NCBI RefSeq assembly: GCF_023370775.1
Contig: NZ_JAMCCQ010000002.1
Location: 1 to 64,000 of the forward strand
Direction: 5' to 3'
DNA length: 64,000 nucleotides
Origin: Marivita sp. GX14005
GTDB taxonomy: Bacteria > Pseudomonadota > Alphaproteobacteria > Rhodobacterales > Rhodobacteraceae
A program made the translations under genes and the position numbers. How positions within the stretch are numbered: position 1 is the first letter of the stretch; every line of letters begins with the position of its first letter. Under the pieces are notes generated by a model, which saw nothing but the letters and a program-made list of their open reading frames with translations, was not told the origin of the DNA and made no database searches. Positions 42,560-51,453 of this stretch are shown piece by piece.

Positions 42560-44629
42560 ATGCCTGTCTCAACCGAAAGAAACCCCTCTTGGTTCACCTA
42601 CGCCAACAAACTGATCGACTGCCTGCGGCATCGCCACGGTGTCCGCCAGTTACCAAGAAAGAATGACGCTGAACCGTCTGAACTCGATAATCTTTTTCAG
42701 AAACTTGAGGGGCCGGAGCCTGGCGACACCTTTACGGACGCGCCATATGCTTCTTCGCGTCAAGTCCCAGCCCGCCAGCTTCTCACAGTCATCAGGCTCG
42801 CCGCGACTATCGGATCGCAAGATCGCGAGCGCGACTGCATGAGATGCGGTGCGCTGACCGTGATCAACGGAATTGACGTCGATGACACGCAGAATTTGAA
42901 AGAAGTGGCGACCGAGGTTCTGCCGTCACGGTTGGCGATCTTCTCTCCCGACATCTTGGAGGGAGCACTGTCGAAATCTGCTCAACCCCGTTTCGAGCGC
43001 GCGATTGGAGAAGCCCTTGATCGCATCGATCCGGCACTCATTCTCCAAGCCGACGGCGTCAAGCCGCCCAAGGCCGTGACTGCCAGCGCACCGACCGTGC
43101 TGACATTCGCCCCGGTCACAGGTGACGTGATCCTCAAGTTTATCGAGGCCGGACATCTGTCTGACCATATCACGGACCGCGGCAAGCTGCGCGATGCGCT
43201 CTGCTCTGATGAGGTTTTGGCTAAACTGTCGACAGCTGAAATCTGCGCCGCCCTCCGGGCACCTTCTCTTCACCAGGCCATCGCTCAATTGAGCCAGCTT
43301 GCTCAACGAGATCGCCGCACCGATGGGCCTTGTCTGGAAGACATGACCGGTGACGCTCCGGCGCTCGAAGCCGCGCGTCGTATCGTTTCCGACCTGCGGG
43401 CCTGGAGCGCAGGCAAAGCCGAATGGAATGAACTCAGTCATTCCCTCCTGTTCTATGGCGTGCCCGGCACCGGCAAAACTTTTCTCGCGCAAGCCATGGC
43501 CAACAGTTCCGGCATATCGCTGGTCACGGGCAATTTCGGCACCTGGCAGGCAGCTGGCCATCTTGGCGATATGCTTAGGGAGATGCGCGCAACGTTCACG
43601 GAAGCGCGGCGGCGGGCACCCTGTTTGCTGCTGATCGACGAGATCGATGCGGTCGGGTCGCGATTCGACACGGACCGGCATGGGAGCAACTACCGGGCGC
43701 AGGTGATCACCACCTTCCTCACCGAACTCGACCGGATCGGCAGCGAGGAAGGCGTTGTTGTGGTTGGGACATGCAATGAAATAGACCGCATCGACCCCGC
43801 CGTCATTCGCGCGGGAAGGATGGATGTCAAAATCGAGGTTCCGTTGCCCGATGCCGAGGCCCTTCTTGCCATCCTGCGTTACCATCTGTCGGAAGACATC
43901 GCAGACCACGAACTGCGCGTCTTGTCCCGGCGTGCTTTGGGAAAAACGGCGGCGGATATCGACGCCGCTATCCGGGCCGCGCGCTCGGATGCGCGACATC
44001 AGCGCAAGCTGTTGACCACGGCAATGCTGAAGAAACAACTGCACGTCGATTCCGCGATGGAAAACCGCGATCTGACATGGCGCATCGCAGTCCATGAAGC
44101 CGGACACGCCGTAGTCGCAACGGCACTCGGAACGGGCGACGTCGAGCGGATCTCGATCACCGAGGAAGGCGGGAAAATCTGGTGCCGTCCTCGGCGTCAC
44201 GAGAGCCGCCTTTCGGATCTGGAGGCCGAGGTGACCTACTCTCTGGCGGGACGCGCAGCCGAGCGGCTCCTGCTTGATGAGATCTCCGCCGGTGCGGGTG
44301 GCCCCGCGCATTCCGATCTTGCGCAGGCCACTCGTCAGTCGATCGACATCGAAACCAGGTTCGGGCTCGGTTACGAAGGCCCAGTTTGGCATTCCAAGCC
44401 CGAAGCGGTCTACCTCGCGACTCCTCAAATCCGGGACAAGGTTCGTCAGAGGATCATCCGCGCAGAACGCCACGCGGGTGAAATCCTGACGCGAAATCAG
44501 CACCACCTTGAGGCATTGGCACGCCATTTGGTCGAGCACCGGTCCATGAAGGCGCAAGCCGTTGCTCGGTTGCTGGAGTGTGTCTCGTCTCCACCGCCGA
44601 AGCAACCCGGTCAGGACATATCCGCCTGA
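42560..44629 (+). CDS. Soluble AAA+ ATPase with M41 (FtsH-like) zinc protease domain
   Basis: The 689-residue protein has a unique N-terminal region (1-280), an AAA+ module with Walker A GVPGTGKT (300-307), Walker B CLLLIDEID (355-363), sensor GTCNEIDRID and arginine-finger region DPAVIRAGRMD, then a C-terminal M41 peptidase with HEAGH (512-516) and the third zinc ligand Asp586 in PAHSDLAQAT. FtsH proteins carry two N-terminal membrane helices; none is seen here, so it should be cytoplasmic. It presumably unfolds and degrades specific proteins, with the N-terminal region choosing targets. In a mobile island this may serve phage defence or element control; that is inference. Confidence 0.85.
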   Translation: MPVSTERNPSWFTYANKLIDCLRHRHGVRQLPRKNDAEPSELDNLFQKLEGPEPGDTFTDAPYASSRQVPARQLLTVIRLAATIGSQDRERDCMRCGALTVINGIDVDDTQNLKEVATEVLPSRLAIFSPDILEGALSKSAQPRFERAIGEALDRIDPALILQADGVKPPKAVTASAPTVLTFAPVTGDVILKFIEAGHLSDHITDRGKLRDALCSDEVLAKLSTAEICAALRAPSLHQAIAQLSQLAQRDRRTDGPCLEDMTGDAPALEAARRIVSDLRAWSAGKAEWNELSHSLLFYGVPGTGKTFLAQAMANSSGISLVTGNFGTWQAAGHLGDMLREMRATFTEARRRAPCLLLIDEIDAVGSRFDTDRHGSNYRAQVITTFLTELDRIGSEEGVVVVGTCNEIDRIDPAVIRAGRMDVKIEVPLPDAEALLAILRYHLSEDIADHELRVLSRRALGKTAADIDAAIRAARSDARHQRKLLTTAMLKKQLHVDSAMENRDLTWRIAVHEAGHAVVATALGTGDVERISITEEGGKIWCRPRRHESRLSDLEAEVTYSLAGRAAERLLLDEISAGAGGPAHSDLAQATRQSIDIETRFGLGYEGPVWHSKPEAVYLATPQIRDKVRQRIIRAERHAGEILTRNQHHLEALARHLVEHRSMKAQAVARLLECVSSPPPKQPGQDISA

Positions 44630-45031
44630 TACGCCTCAATACCTTTTTCGCCACATCAAAACCCACACCTCCCCTTCGAGAAGGAGCCAAACCCTCACCC
44701 CAGCCAACTCACAGTTATAGAAGAAACAGCGGGGCTTAGCCCCGCATTTTCGCGACGCCATAGCGTCCTCAGTAGGCGAAACCTTTTATGGCTTCGCCTC
44801 GATCGGCGGTCACTTGGGACCGCCCCAAGAACGATAAGCGAAATAAAATGGGAGCAACCCAAGCGCAATCCACAGGATTCCACCCCTGAAGGCATGAATA
44901 TCCCGACCTAGGCCGTGCCGCACCATCGCGGATGTCTTATCTTTCTTGGATACGCGGCACCTGCCGCTTCAATACACCCGGTCAGCACTTCTCAACCGCT
45001 GAAAACGGCAACAGGCAAGAGGAACCGAACC
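44630..45031. other. Intergenic region before the AlpA-like gene
   Basis: Apart from the hairpin chain at 44729-44824, these 400 bases show no gene. The right part must hold the promoter of the AlpA-like gene. Short frames here lack ribosome sites and protein-like composition. Confidence 0.5.
44729..44824 (+). ncRNA. Chain of four stem-loops after the AAA-M41 gene
   Basis: Four hairpins follow each other: GCGGGGC/GCCCCGC (44729-44745, then ATTTT), GACGC/GCGTC (44754-44767), AGGCGAAACC/GGCTTCGCCT with one mismatch (44774-44799) and GGCGGTC/GACCGCC (44805-44824). The first could end transcription of the protease gene. The other three have no T-run and may form a structured RNA or protein-binding DNA. 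No known RNA family is recognised. Confidence 0.5.
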
Positions 45032-45367
45032 ATGTCAGACACCAACACCTTTCTCCCCAAATGGCTTGCCAAACGGCACTACTGCACGATCAAGGATCTG
45101 ATGAGGCTCTTCGAGGTGTCGCGGCCCACCATCGACCGCTGGCACCGCGAGAACCCGTCCTTCCCGCGCAAGCACAAGATCGGCAACCCGTTCAACGAAA
45201 ACTGCAGCACGCGCTTCATCGTCGCCGAGGTGAACGCCTATGTTGCGAGCATCCAGTGTCCGCGGGCAGAGTGGACGAGGCAGTTCGATCTGGTAGATTC
45301 GGATGAGAACGAAGATGACCGCGCCGACGCGGGCCCCTCGGGGTCGGTTGCGATGCCGCCCATGTAA
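45032..45367 (+). CDS. AlpA-like regulator / putative excisionase
   Basis: The 111-residue protein has a winged-helix AlpA/Xis motif: HYCTIKDLMRLFEVSRPTIDRWHRENPSFPRKHKIG, followed by RFIVAEVNAYVASI. AlpA proteins activate integrase genes or act as directionality factors that bend DNA at the attachment site for excision. It sits 108 bases from the right attachment repeat, between paired TGTGCCAC motifs and the cargo. GAGGAA nine bases before ATG 45032 decides the start; an open extension upstream has no ribosome site. The acidic tail (DSDENEDDRADAG) is unusual. Confidence 0.8.
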   Translation: MSDTNTFLPKWLAKRHYCTIKDLMRLFEVSRPTIDRWHRENPSFPRKHKIGNPFNENCSTRFIVAEVNAYVASIQCPRAEWTRQFDLVDSDENEDDRADAGPSGSVAMPPM

Positions 45368-45374
45368 CATGCTC

Positions 45375-45393
45375 TGTGCCACCCGTGTGCCAC
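45375..45393 (+). other. Paired TGTGCCAC motif, putative integrase arm site (right)
   Basis: TGTGCCAC occurs at 45375-45382 and 45386-45393, 11 bases apart and in the same orientation, matching the pair near the left end. Eighty-two bases separate it from the right core repeat. The most likely role is arm-type binding by the island integrase. Confidence 0.6.
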
Positions 45394-45474
45394 TGAGGGG
45401 AAAAACAGCAAAATCAGGGAGAGCGATGCCCATGAACGCAAGCGCGCAAGATACTGAAATTAAGATATTTTTTT

Positions 45475-45520
45475 ATGGTGCCCGGGGGCGGAATCGAACC
45501 ACCGACACGAGGATTTTCAA
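45475..45520. repeat. Right attachment site within tRNA-Phe
   Basis: This 46-base copy of the direct repeat forms the 3' part of the intact tRNA-Phe gene, from the base after CCA to the anticodon loop. The island brought its own copy of the tRNA 3' end, so the gene stayed functional after integration. Confidence 0.93.
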
Positions 45521-45550
45521 TCCACTGCTCTACCCCTGAGCTACCCGGGC
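45476..45550 (-). tRNA. tRNA-Phe (GAA)
   Basis: The minus strand folds as a complete 75-base tRNA with 7-bp acceptor stem GCCCGGG/CCCGGGC, anticodon GAA in loop TTGAAAA, T loop TTCGATT and encoded CCA at 45478-45476. It is the integration target of the island. The 28:42 position of the anticodon stem is a T-T pair, which occurs in related tRNA-Phe genes. Confidence 0.95.
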
Positions 45551-45726
45551 ACGGGTGAACATTCGCATGTTCGGGTGGCCGCGTTCTAGGCGACGGTTCG
45601 GGGCGTGTCCAGTGGGATCTCGCGGGAATTTCGCGGAAATTCGGTGTTGGTCCAAAACGGTTCGGTTTGGGCGCGGAGCGACCGGAGAATCCTTGTCAAA
45701 CCCGGCAGAATCCGCAAATTGCGCGC

Positions 45727-46356
45727 ATGTGGCCGAACTTCGATTTCGAGCAGGAGCAGTGGAGCCGGGGCGCGATCCGTGTCGGCGGGGTCGATGAGGC
45801 CGGGCGGGGGCCGTTGGCGGGGCCTGTGATCGCGGCTGCGGTGATCCTTGCGCCGGAGGCCGTCCCTGAGGGTATCCGCGATTCCAAGACACTGCCGGCA
45901 GACAGGCGCACCAGCATTTTGGCGCAGATCACGGCGCAGGCGGATGTCGGCATCGGGGAGGCATCGGTTGAGGAAATCGACCGACTCAACATCCTGCGCG
46001 CCAGCCATCTGGCGATGTGCCGGGCGGTCGAGGCGCTGCGGCAGCGCCCATGCCACGCACTGATCGACGGCAACCTCATACCGCGCGATCTGGCGCTTCC
46101 TGCGACGGCCATCGTCAAGGGGGACGCGCTTTCGCTGTCCATCGCGGCAGCCTCGATCGTGGCCAAGACGCGGCGTGATGCGATCATGTGGGATTTGGCG
46201 CAACAGTATCCCGGCTATGGTTGGGAGACCAATCAGGGCTACCCGACGAAATGTCACAAATCGGCGCTCGAAAATCTCGGTGTTACCCCACACCATAGAC
46301 GTTCGTTCAAACCGGTCTACCAGATATTGTGCCAAGAGAATTTCGTAACTTCTTGA
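45727..46356 (+). CDS. rnhB: Ribonuclease HII
   Basis: The 209-residue protein has the RNase HII active site: GVDEAGRGPLAGPV with the catalytic Asp-Glu, the DSKTLP segment, LIDGN with the third Asp, and the KSALENLGVTPHHRRSFKPV tail. It removes single ribonucleotides and RNA-DNA hybrids. ATG 45727 (MWPNFDFEQEQW) begins the family similarity; an upstream open extension overlaps the tRNA-proximal spacer. It is followed by ccrM about 90 bases on. Confidence 0.93.
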   Translation: MWPNFDFEQEQWSRGAIRVGGVDEAGRGPLAGPVIAAAVILAPEAVPEGIRDSKTLPADRRTSILAQITAQADVGIGEASVEEIDRLNILRASHLAMCRAVEALRQRPCHALIDGNLIPRDLALPATAIVKGDALSLSIAAASIVAKTRRDAIMWDLAQQYPGYGWETNQGYPTKCHKSALENLGVTPHHRRSFKPVYQILCQENFVTS

Positions 46357-46373
46357 TTCAAAAAAGAAATTGA

Positions 46374-47552
<1,179 letters not shown>

Positions 47553-47606
47553 CGCGGCTCAGGTTACCGCCAGTGCCAGCGCTCCATCAGCGCGGCACTC
47601 GACTTG

Positions 47607-47636
47607 CCCCGCCGGAGATCCGGCGGGGTTTTTTAT
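47607..47636 (+). terminator. Intrinsic terminator after ccrM
   Basis: CCCCGCCGG and CCGGCGGGG pair around AGAT and are followed by six T. It ends ccrM transcription immediately before the stop of the convergent OLD-family gene. Confidence 0.93.
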
Positions 47637-49115
47637 CTAAATCTCTATTTTGCTCTTTAGATACGTAAGGAAGTCGCTAACTTCAGCTCGGTAAGTTTCG
47701 CTCCATATTGTCGAAAAGGCCATTTGTACAGTTTTCTCTGGCACAAAACCAAGTCTTTCGCCAATTTGATTGAATAAAACGTGTTCATCCAAATTGGCCA
47801 GACGAGTTTCCGTAAGAACCTGGTGGACTTTATCGGTGTTCTCAAATTTTTGTAGAAGAGCTACCGTGAGTCGTCCTCCAACTACTGCCCATTTTTCTAG
47901 CACGCGATCAAATACATATCCTTCTGGCATCTGGCCAGGAAGTCGGAATGCGTAATCCAACAATGTGTGATCCTGCTCGCTATCTCCATCGATAACGACT
48001 AAAGCCGGATTTTTTATGGCTGGATTCTCGTTGTGGGACACTGCCATTTTGTATGCGTTCCCATCTCCGTGAAGTGCATGGATTTCGACTTGATCGAGGA
48101 AACTAGTGTTTTCTACCCTTAGGATAGCCTCCACCCAAGTTTTGGCAAAATCATCCTCGACGAAAATTGCAATTTTCTTTTCAATTTTTCCAGATATCGC
48201 TCGAAGGGATTCAACGTCCATTTTACCCTGAAAGATTCGATCTGGCGTCGCTACCCAAATCGCTTTATCGGGTAGGACTCCCAAAGCATCATTTGAGTGG
48301 GTTGTGAATACTACTTGCGAACTCTTCTCTTTAGCAGCAGAGATAAGATAGTCTACTAATCTCACAGTTGCCACTGGATGCAGGCCGTTCTCGATTTCCT
48401 CTATAAGGATCAGCGAATTTTTGTCGGCTGACTCTATTTGCGCAATCATTCGAATAACACTAGATTCGCCCGCGCCGAAATGAAACTCGGAATAGGACGA
48501 TCCATCCTTGGCGCTGCCCGCCAAGAAGATTACCTTTCCCAACTCGTCTACCTTGAGCCGTTTGAAGAGGGAAATATCTTTCCCGATGACCCGTGAGGCG
48601 GCGGAAATTACCTTATCGTTAAAAAGCTCCTCATTTTCTATTGGAACCTGAAAGCTATTAGACGCATATTTTCTGAATTCTTTCTTTTCGGATGCCGGAA
48701 CAGTTCTGTTAACTCCGAAAATAAGAACGTCACGGATTAGTGAGTCTCTATTCCATCTGAATTGACGGAAGCGTGCTGTTCTTTGAACTGTGCTATTTTT
48801 GCTTTCGTCTCGATCAACGAGTTCATACGTGATTTTCCAGTCTTGCATCGTGTCGTCATACTTACCTCCTTTTGGGAAAAAGCGGCCAGGCGGAACACTT
48901 TTATAAATCAAGGCGGCCGCACCTAGAATAGTAGTTTTGCCTCCGCCGTTTGGGCCGATAATCGCGGTGACTGGAAATTCAAAATTAACTCGTTGATCGC
49001 GTACGCCACGAACAAAATCTAAGTTAAGCGATGCTAAGTATTTCCCGTACTTCTTTTCTCTTACCTTTTCTAGAAGTTGGTTTATATCCGATGTTCGAAT
49101 GTCACTTCTGATCAT
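47637..49115 (-). CDS. OLD-family AAA ATPase-TOPRIM endonuclease
   Basis: The 492-residue protein joins an SMC/ABC-type ATPase with Walker A GPNGGGKTT (54-62), signature FGAGESS (213-219), Walker B LILIEEIENGLHP (235-247) and His switch TTHSND, to a TOPRIM nuclease with FVEDD (Glu320) and VVIDGDSE (Asp376, Asp378). This is the plan of class 1 OLD nucleases, which cut DNA and defend against phages, as P2 Old does against lambda. No UvrD-like partner (as in Gabija) is present. The DNA is markedly AT-richer than neighbouring ccrM and aroC, so it is a recent acquisition outside the island. Confidence 0.85.
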   Translation of the reverse strand: MIRSDIRTSDINQLLEKVREKKYGKYLASLNLDFVRGVRDQRVNFEFPVTAIIGPNGGGKTTILGAAALIYKSVPPGRFFPKGGKYDDTMQDWKITYELVDRDESKNSTVQRTARFRQFRWNRDSLIRDVLIFGVNRTVPASEKKEFRKYASNSFQVPIENEELFNDKVISAASRVIGKDISLFKRLKVDELGKVIFLAGSAKDGSSYSEFHFGAGESSVIRMIAQIESADKNSLILIEEIENGLHPVATVRLVDYLISAAKEKSSQVVFTTHSNDALGVLPDKAIWVATPDRIFQGKMDVESLRAISGKIEKKIAIFVEDDFAKTWVEAILRVENTSFLDQVEIHALHGDGNAYKMAVSHNENPAIKNPALVVIDGDSEQDHTLLDYAFRLPGQMPEGYVFDRVLEKWAVVGGRLTVALLQKFENTDKVHQVLTETRLANLDEHVLFNQIGERLGFVPEKTVQMAFSTIWSETYRAEVSDFLTYLKSKIEI

Positions 49116-49141
49116 TATTACTCCTTAGCCATCGCGATGAG

Positions 49142-50233
49142 TTATTTCCCATTCCCCCCAACCTGCCCCCGGTGCAGCAACAGATGATCCAGCACCACGC
49201 AGGCCATCATCGCCTCGCCCACCGGCACCGCTCTGATCCCGACACACGGATCGTGTCGCCCCTTGGTAATGATCTCGGTTTCCTCGCCCGATTTGGTGAT
49301 CGTGCGGCGGGGGGTGAGGATGGAGGAGGTGGGTTTGACGGCAAACCGCACGACGATGTCCTGCCCGGTCGAGATGCCGCCCAGCACGCCGCCGGCGTGG
49401 TTGGAGCCGTAGCGGGGGCCGTCTTCGCCCATGAAGATCTCGTCCGCGTTGGCCGTCCCGGTCAGCATGGCCGAGGACATACCGGCGCCGATCTCCACGC
49501 CCTTGACCGCGTTGATGCTCATCATCGCGGCGGCGAGGTCCGTATCGAGCTTGCCATAGATCGGCGCGCCCAGACCGGCCGGCACGCCGCGCGCCACCAC
49601 CTCGATGATCGCGCCGACGCTTTCGCCGGATTTGCGCAGGGTGTCGAGACAGTCGGCCCAGCCGGCCGCCGCCTTTGCATCGGGGGCCCAGAACGGGTTG
49701 CGCTCGATCTCGTCCCAGTCGAAGCGGCCCCGGTCGATGGCATGCTCTCCCATCTGCACCATGTAGCCGGTGATCCGCACATCCGGCAGCAGCGCCCCGA
49801 GCGTGGCGCGCGCCAGACCGCCCGCCGCCACCCGCGCCGCGGTTTCGCGCGCCGAAGACCGCCCGCCGCCGCGATAATCGCGGATGCCGTATTTCTGCCA
49901 ATAGGTGATATCGGCATGGCCGGGGCGGAATTTCTCCATGATTTCGGAATAATCCTTTGACCGCTGATCGGTATTCTCGATCATCAGCTGCACCGGGGTT
50001 CCGGTCGTCTGCCCCTCGAACACGCCCGACAGGATCTTGACCTCGTCGGCCTCGCGCCGCTGCGTGGTGTATTTGTTCTGCCCCGGTTTGCGCCGGTCGA
50101 GCCAGTGCTGGATCACCCCTTCGTCGATCGGAACGCCCGGCGGGCAGCCATCCACCGTTGCACCAAGCGCCGGGCCGTGGCTTTCGCCCCATGTCGTGAC
50201 GCGAAAGAGATGTCCGAACGTATTGAGGCTCAT
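49142..50233 (-). CDS. aroC: Chorismate synthase
   Basis: The 363-residue enzyme shows the family signatures [18 protein letters not shown] at the N-terminus, the [18 protein letters not shown] block and [18 protein letters not shown]. It converts 5-enolpyruvylshikimate 3-phosphate to chorismate with reduced FMN, the last step of the shikimate pathway. ATG 50233 ([18 protein letters not shown]) has AGGGAG at good spacing; a TTG two codons upstream is less likely. Its stop lies 26 bases from the start of the OLD gene on the same strand. Confidence 0.95.
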   Translation of the reverse strand: MSLNTFGHLFRVTTWGESHGPALGATVDGCPPGVPIDEGVIQHWLDRRKPGQNKYTTQRREADEVKILSGVFEGQTTGTPVQLMIENTDQRSKDYSEIMEKFRPGHADITYWQKYGIRDYRGGGRSSARETAARVAAGGLARATLGALLPDVRITGYMVQMGEHAIDRGRFDWDEIERNPFWAPDAKAAAGWADCLDTLRKSGESVGAIIEVVARGVPAGLGAPIYGKLDTDLAAAMMSINAVKGVEIGAGMSSAMLTGTANADEIFMGEDGPRYGSNHAGGVLGGISTGQDIVVRFAVKPTSSILTPRRTITKSGEETEIITKGRHDPCVGIRAVPVGEAMMACVVLDHLLLHRGQVGGNGK

Positions 50234-50329
50234 GCGCAAACTCCCTGTGTTGAGGCTGTGTTAGGGCAGGGCGGCATGGCGCTCAAGCGGTTTCGGCTTG
50301 AACAAGAGGCGCGGCAGGGCTAGGTCTTG

Positions 50330-50418
50330 ACCCACCTCGGGGGGCCAGTTCCTGGCTGAGATGCATGTTGCGGACCCGTTGAACCTGAACCGGTTAACAC
50401 CGGCGGAGGGAAGGTCTG
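50330..50418 (+). ncRNA. TPP riboswitch (THI element)
   Basis: The conserved THI-box elements are present: CTCGGGGGGCC, GGCTGAGAT, ACCCGTTGAACCTGAACCGGTTAACACCGGCGGAGGGAA split over 50374-50413. It lies 50 bases upstream of thiB and turns off thiamine uptake when thiamine pyrophosphate is abundant. Confidence 0.95.
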
Positions 50419-50463
50419 GATCCGATCCTGTCTTGCCCTCTCGCCGCAAAACAGGAGGATGCC

Positions 50464-51453
50464 ATGAAACCGGCCCTTGCCTTTGCTGCGGGATTGATCG
50501 CCAACACCAGCCTCGCGCTGGCGGACGAAAAGCCCGTTCTCACCGTTTACGCGGGTGATTATATCGTCTCCGAATGGGGCCCCGGCCCCCGGATCGAGGA
50601 AATGTTCGAGGCGCAATGCGATTGCGATCTGCAATTCAAGCCCGGCGATCTGCTTCCGCGCATCCTGCTCGAAGGGGCGCAGACCAATGCCGATATCGTC
50701 TTCGGGCTGAACACCGACGTGACGAAGAAGGCGCGCGAAAGCGGGCTTTTCGCCCCGCATGGGCAGAATCTTTCGGCGCTTACCCTGCCGATCGATTGGC
50801 AGGACGAGATCTTCCTGCCCTTCAATTACGGCCACACCGCCTTCGTCTATGACGAGACCCGCGTTGAAGAAGTGCCCGAGAGCTTCGATGCCCTGCTCGA
50901 CGCGCCGGACGATCTGAAGATCGTGATCCAGGATCCGCGCGCCTCTGTCTCGGGTCTGGCGCTGGTGCTCTGGGTCAAGGCGGTTTACGGCGATGAGGCG
51001 GAAGCGGCCTGGGAAAAACTGGCGCCGAAAATCCTGACGGTCACCAAAGGCTGGTCCGAAAGTTACGGGCTCTTCACCGATGGCGAGGCCGACATGGTGC
51101 TGAGCTATACCACATCCCCAGCCTATCACATCATCGCAGAGGAGGATCGGACCAAGAAGGCGGCGATCTTCCCCGAGGGGCATTATTTCATGGTCGAGCT
51201 TTCGGCAAAAGTCGCCGGAACGGACGTGCCCGAGCTTGCCGACCAGTTCCTGGAGTTCCAACTTTCCGAGGATTTCCAGACCATGATCGCCACCGGCAAC
51301 TGGTCGTTCCCCGCAGCATTGCCTCAGGAAAAGTGGCCGGAGGGCTTCAAGGAACTCGCGCTGCCCGAAAAGGCGCTCTTTTACACCGAGGACGAAGCGG
51401 CGGCATTGCGGGCGGAAGCGGTTGAGGAATGGCGGCGCGCGTTGTCGCGATAA
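50464..51453 (+). CDS. thiB: Thiamine ABC transporter substrate-binding protein
   Basis: The 329-residue precursor has a signal peptide (AFAAGLIANTSLALA) and the ThiB pattern: LTVYAGDYIVSEWGPGPRIEEMFEAQCDCDLQF, ADIVFGLNTD, FNYGHTAFVYDE and ADMVLSYTTSPAYH. It binds thiamine and its phosphates in the periplasm. The TPP riboswitch just upstream confirms the substrate. AGGAGG lies immediately ahead of ATG 50464, and the gene overlaps thiP by 25 bases. Confidence 0.94.
   Translation: MKPALAFAAGLIANTSLALADEKPVLTVYAGDYIVSEWGPGPRIEEMFEAQCDCDLQFKPGDLLPRILLEGAQTNADIVFGLNTDVTKKARESGLFAPHGQNLSALTLPIDWQDEIFLPFNYGHTAFVYDETRVEEVPESFDALLDAPDDLKIVIQDPRASVSGLALVLWVKAVYGDEAEAAWEKLAPKILTVTKGWSESYGLFTDGEADMVLSYTTSPAYHIIAEEDRTKKAAIFPEGHYFMVELSAKVAGTDVPELADQFLEFQLSEDFQTMIATGNWSFPAALPQEKWPEGFKELALPEKALFYTEDEAAALRAEAVEEWRRALSR

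Larger units (their letters stand above)
23280..45520. mobile_element. tRNA-Phe genomic island, probable integrative mobilizable element
   Basis: A perfect 46-bp direct repeat of the 3' part of tRNA-Phe flanks the region. It has an integrase next to the left repeat, an AlpA-like protein next to the right one, a MobC-like protein and a relaxase in the middle, and no mating-pair genes. The intact tRNA-Phe lies at the right end; removing the island and one repeat would leave that same tRNA joined to the left flank. The cargo is dominated by restriction and phage-resistance genes. The border calls rest on the repeat; the mobilizable label is inferred from gene content. Confidence 0.9.

Noticed and set aside
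23280-45520. Prophage
   Set aside because: There are no capsid, tail, portal, terminase or lysis genes; mobilization genes point to an integrative mobilizable element.
47637-49115. Gabija or PARIS system
   Set aside because: No GajB-like helicase or separate AriB-type gene is adjacent; ATPase and TOPRIM are in one chain, so a class 1 OLD protein is the fitting call.
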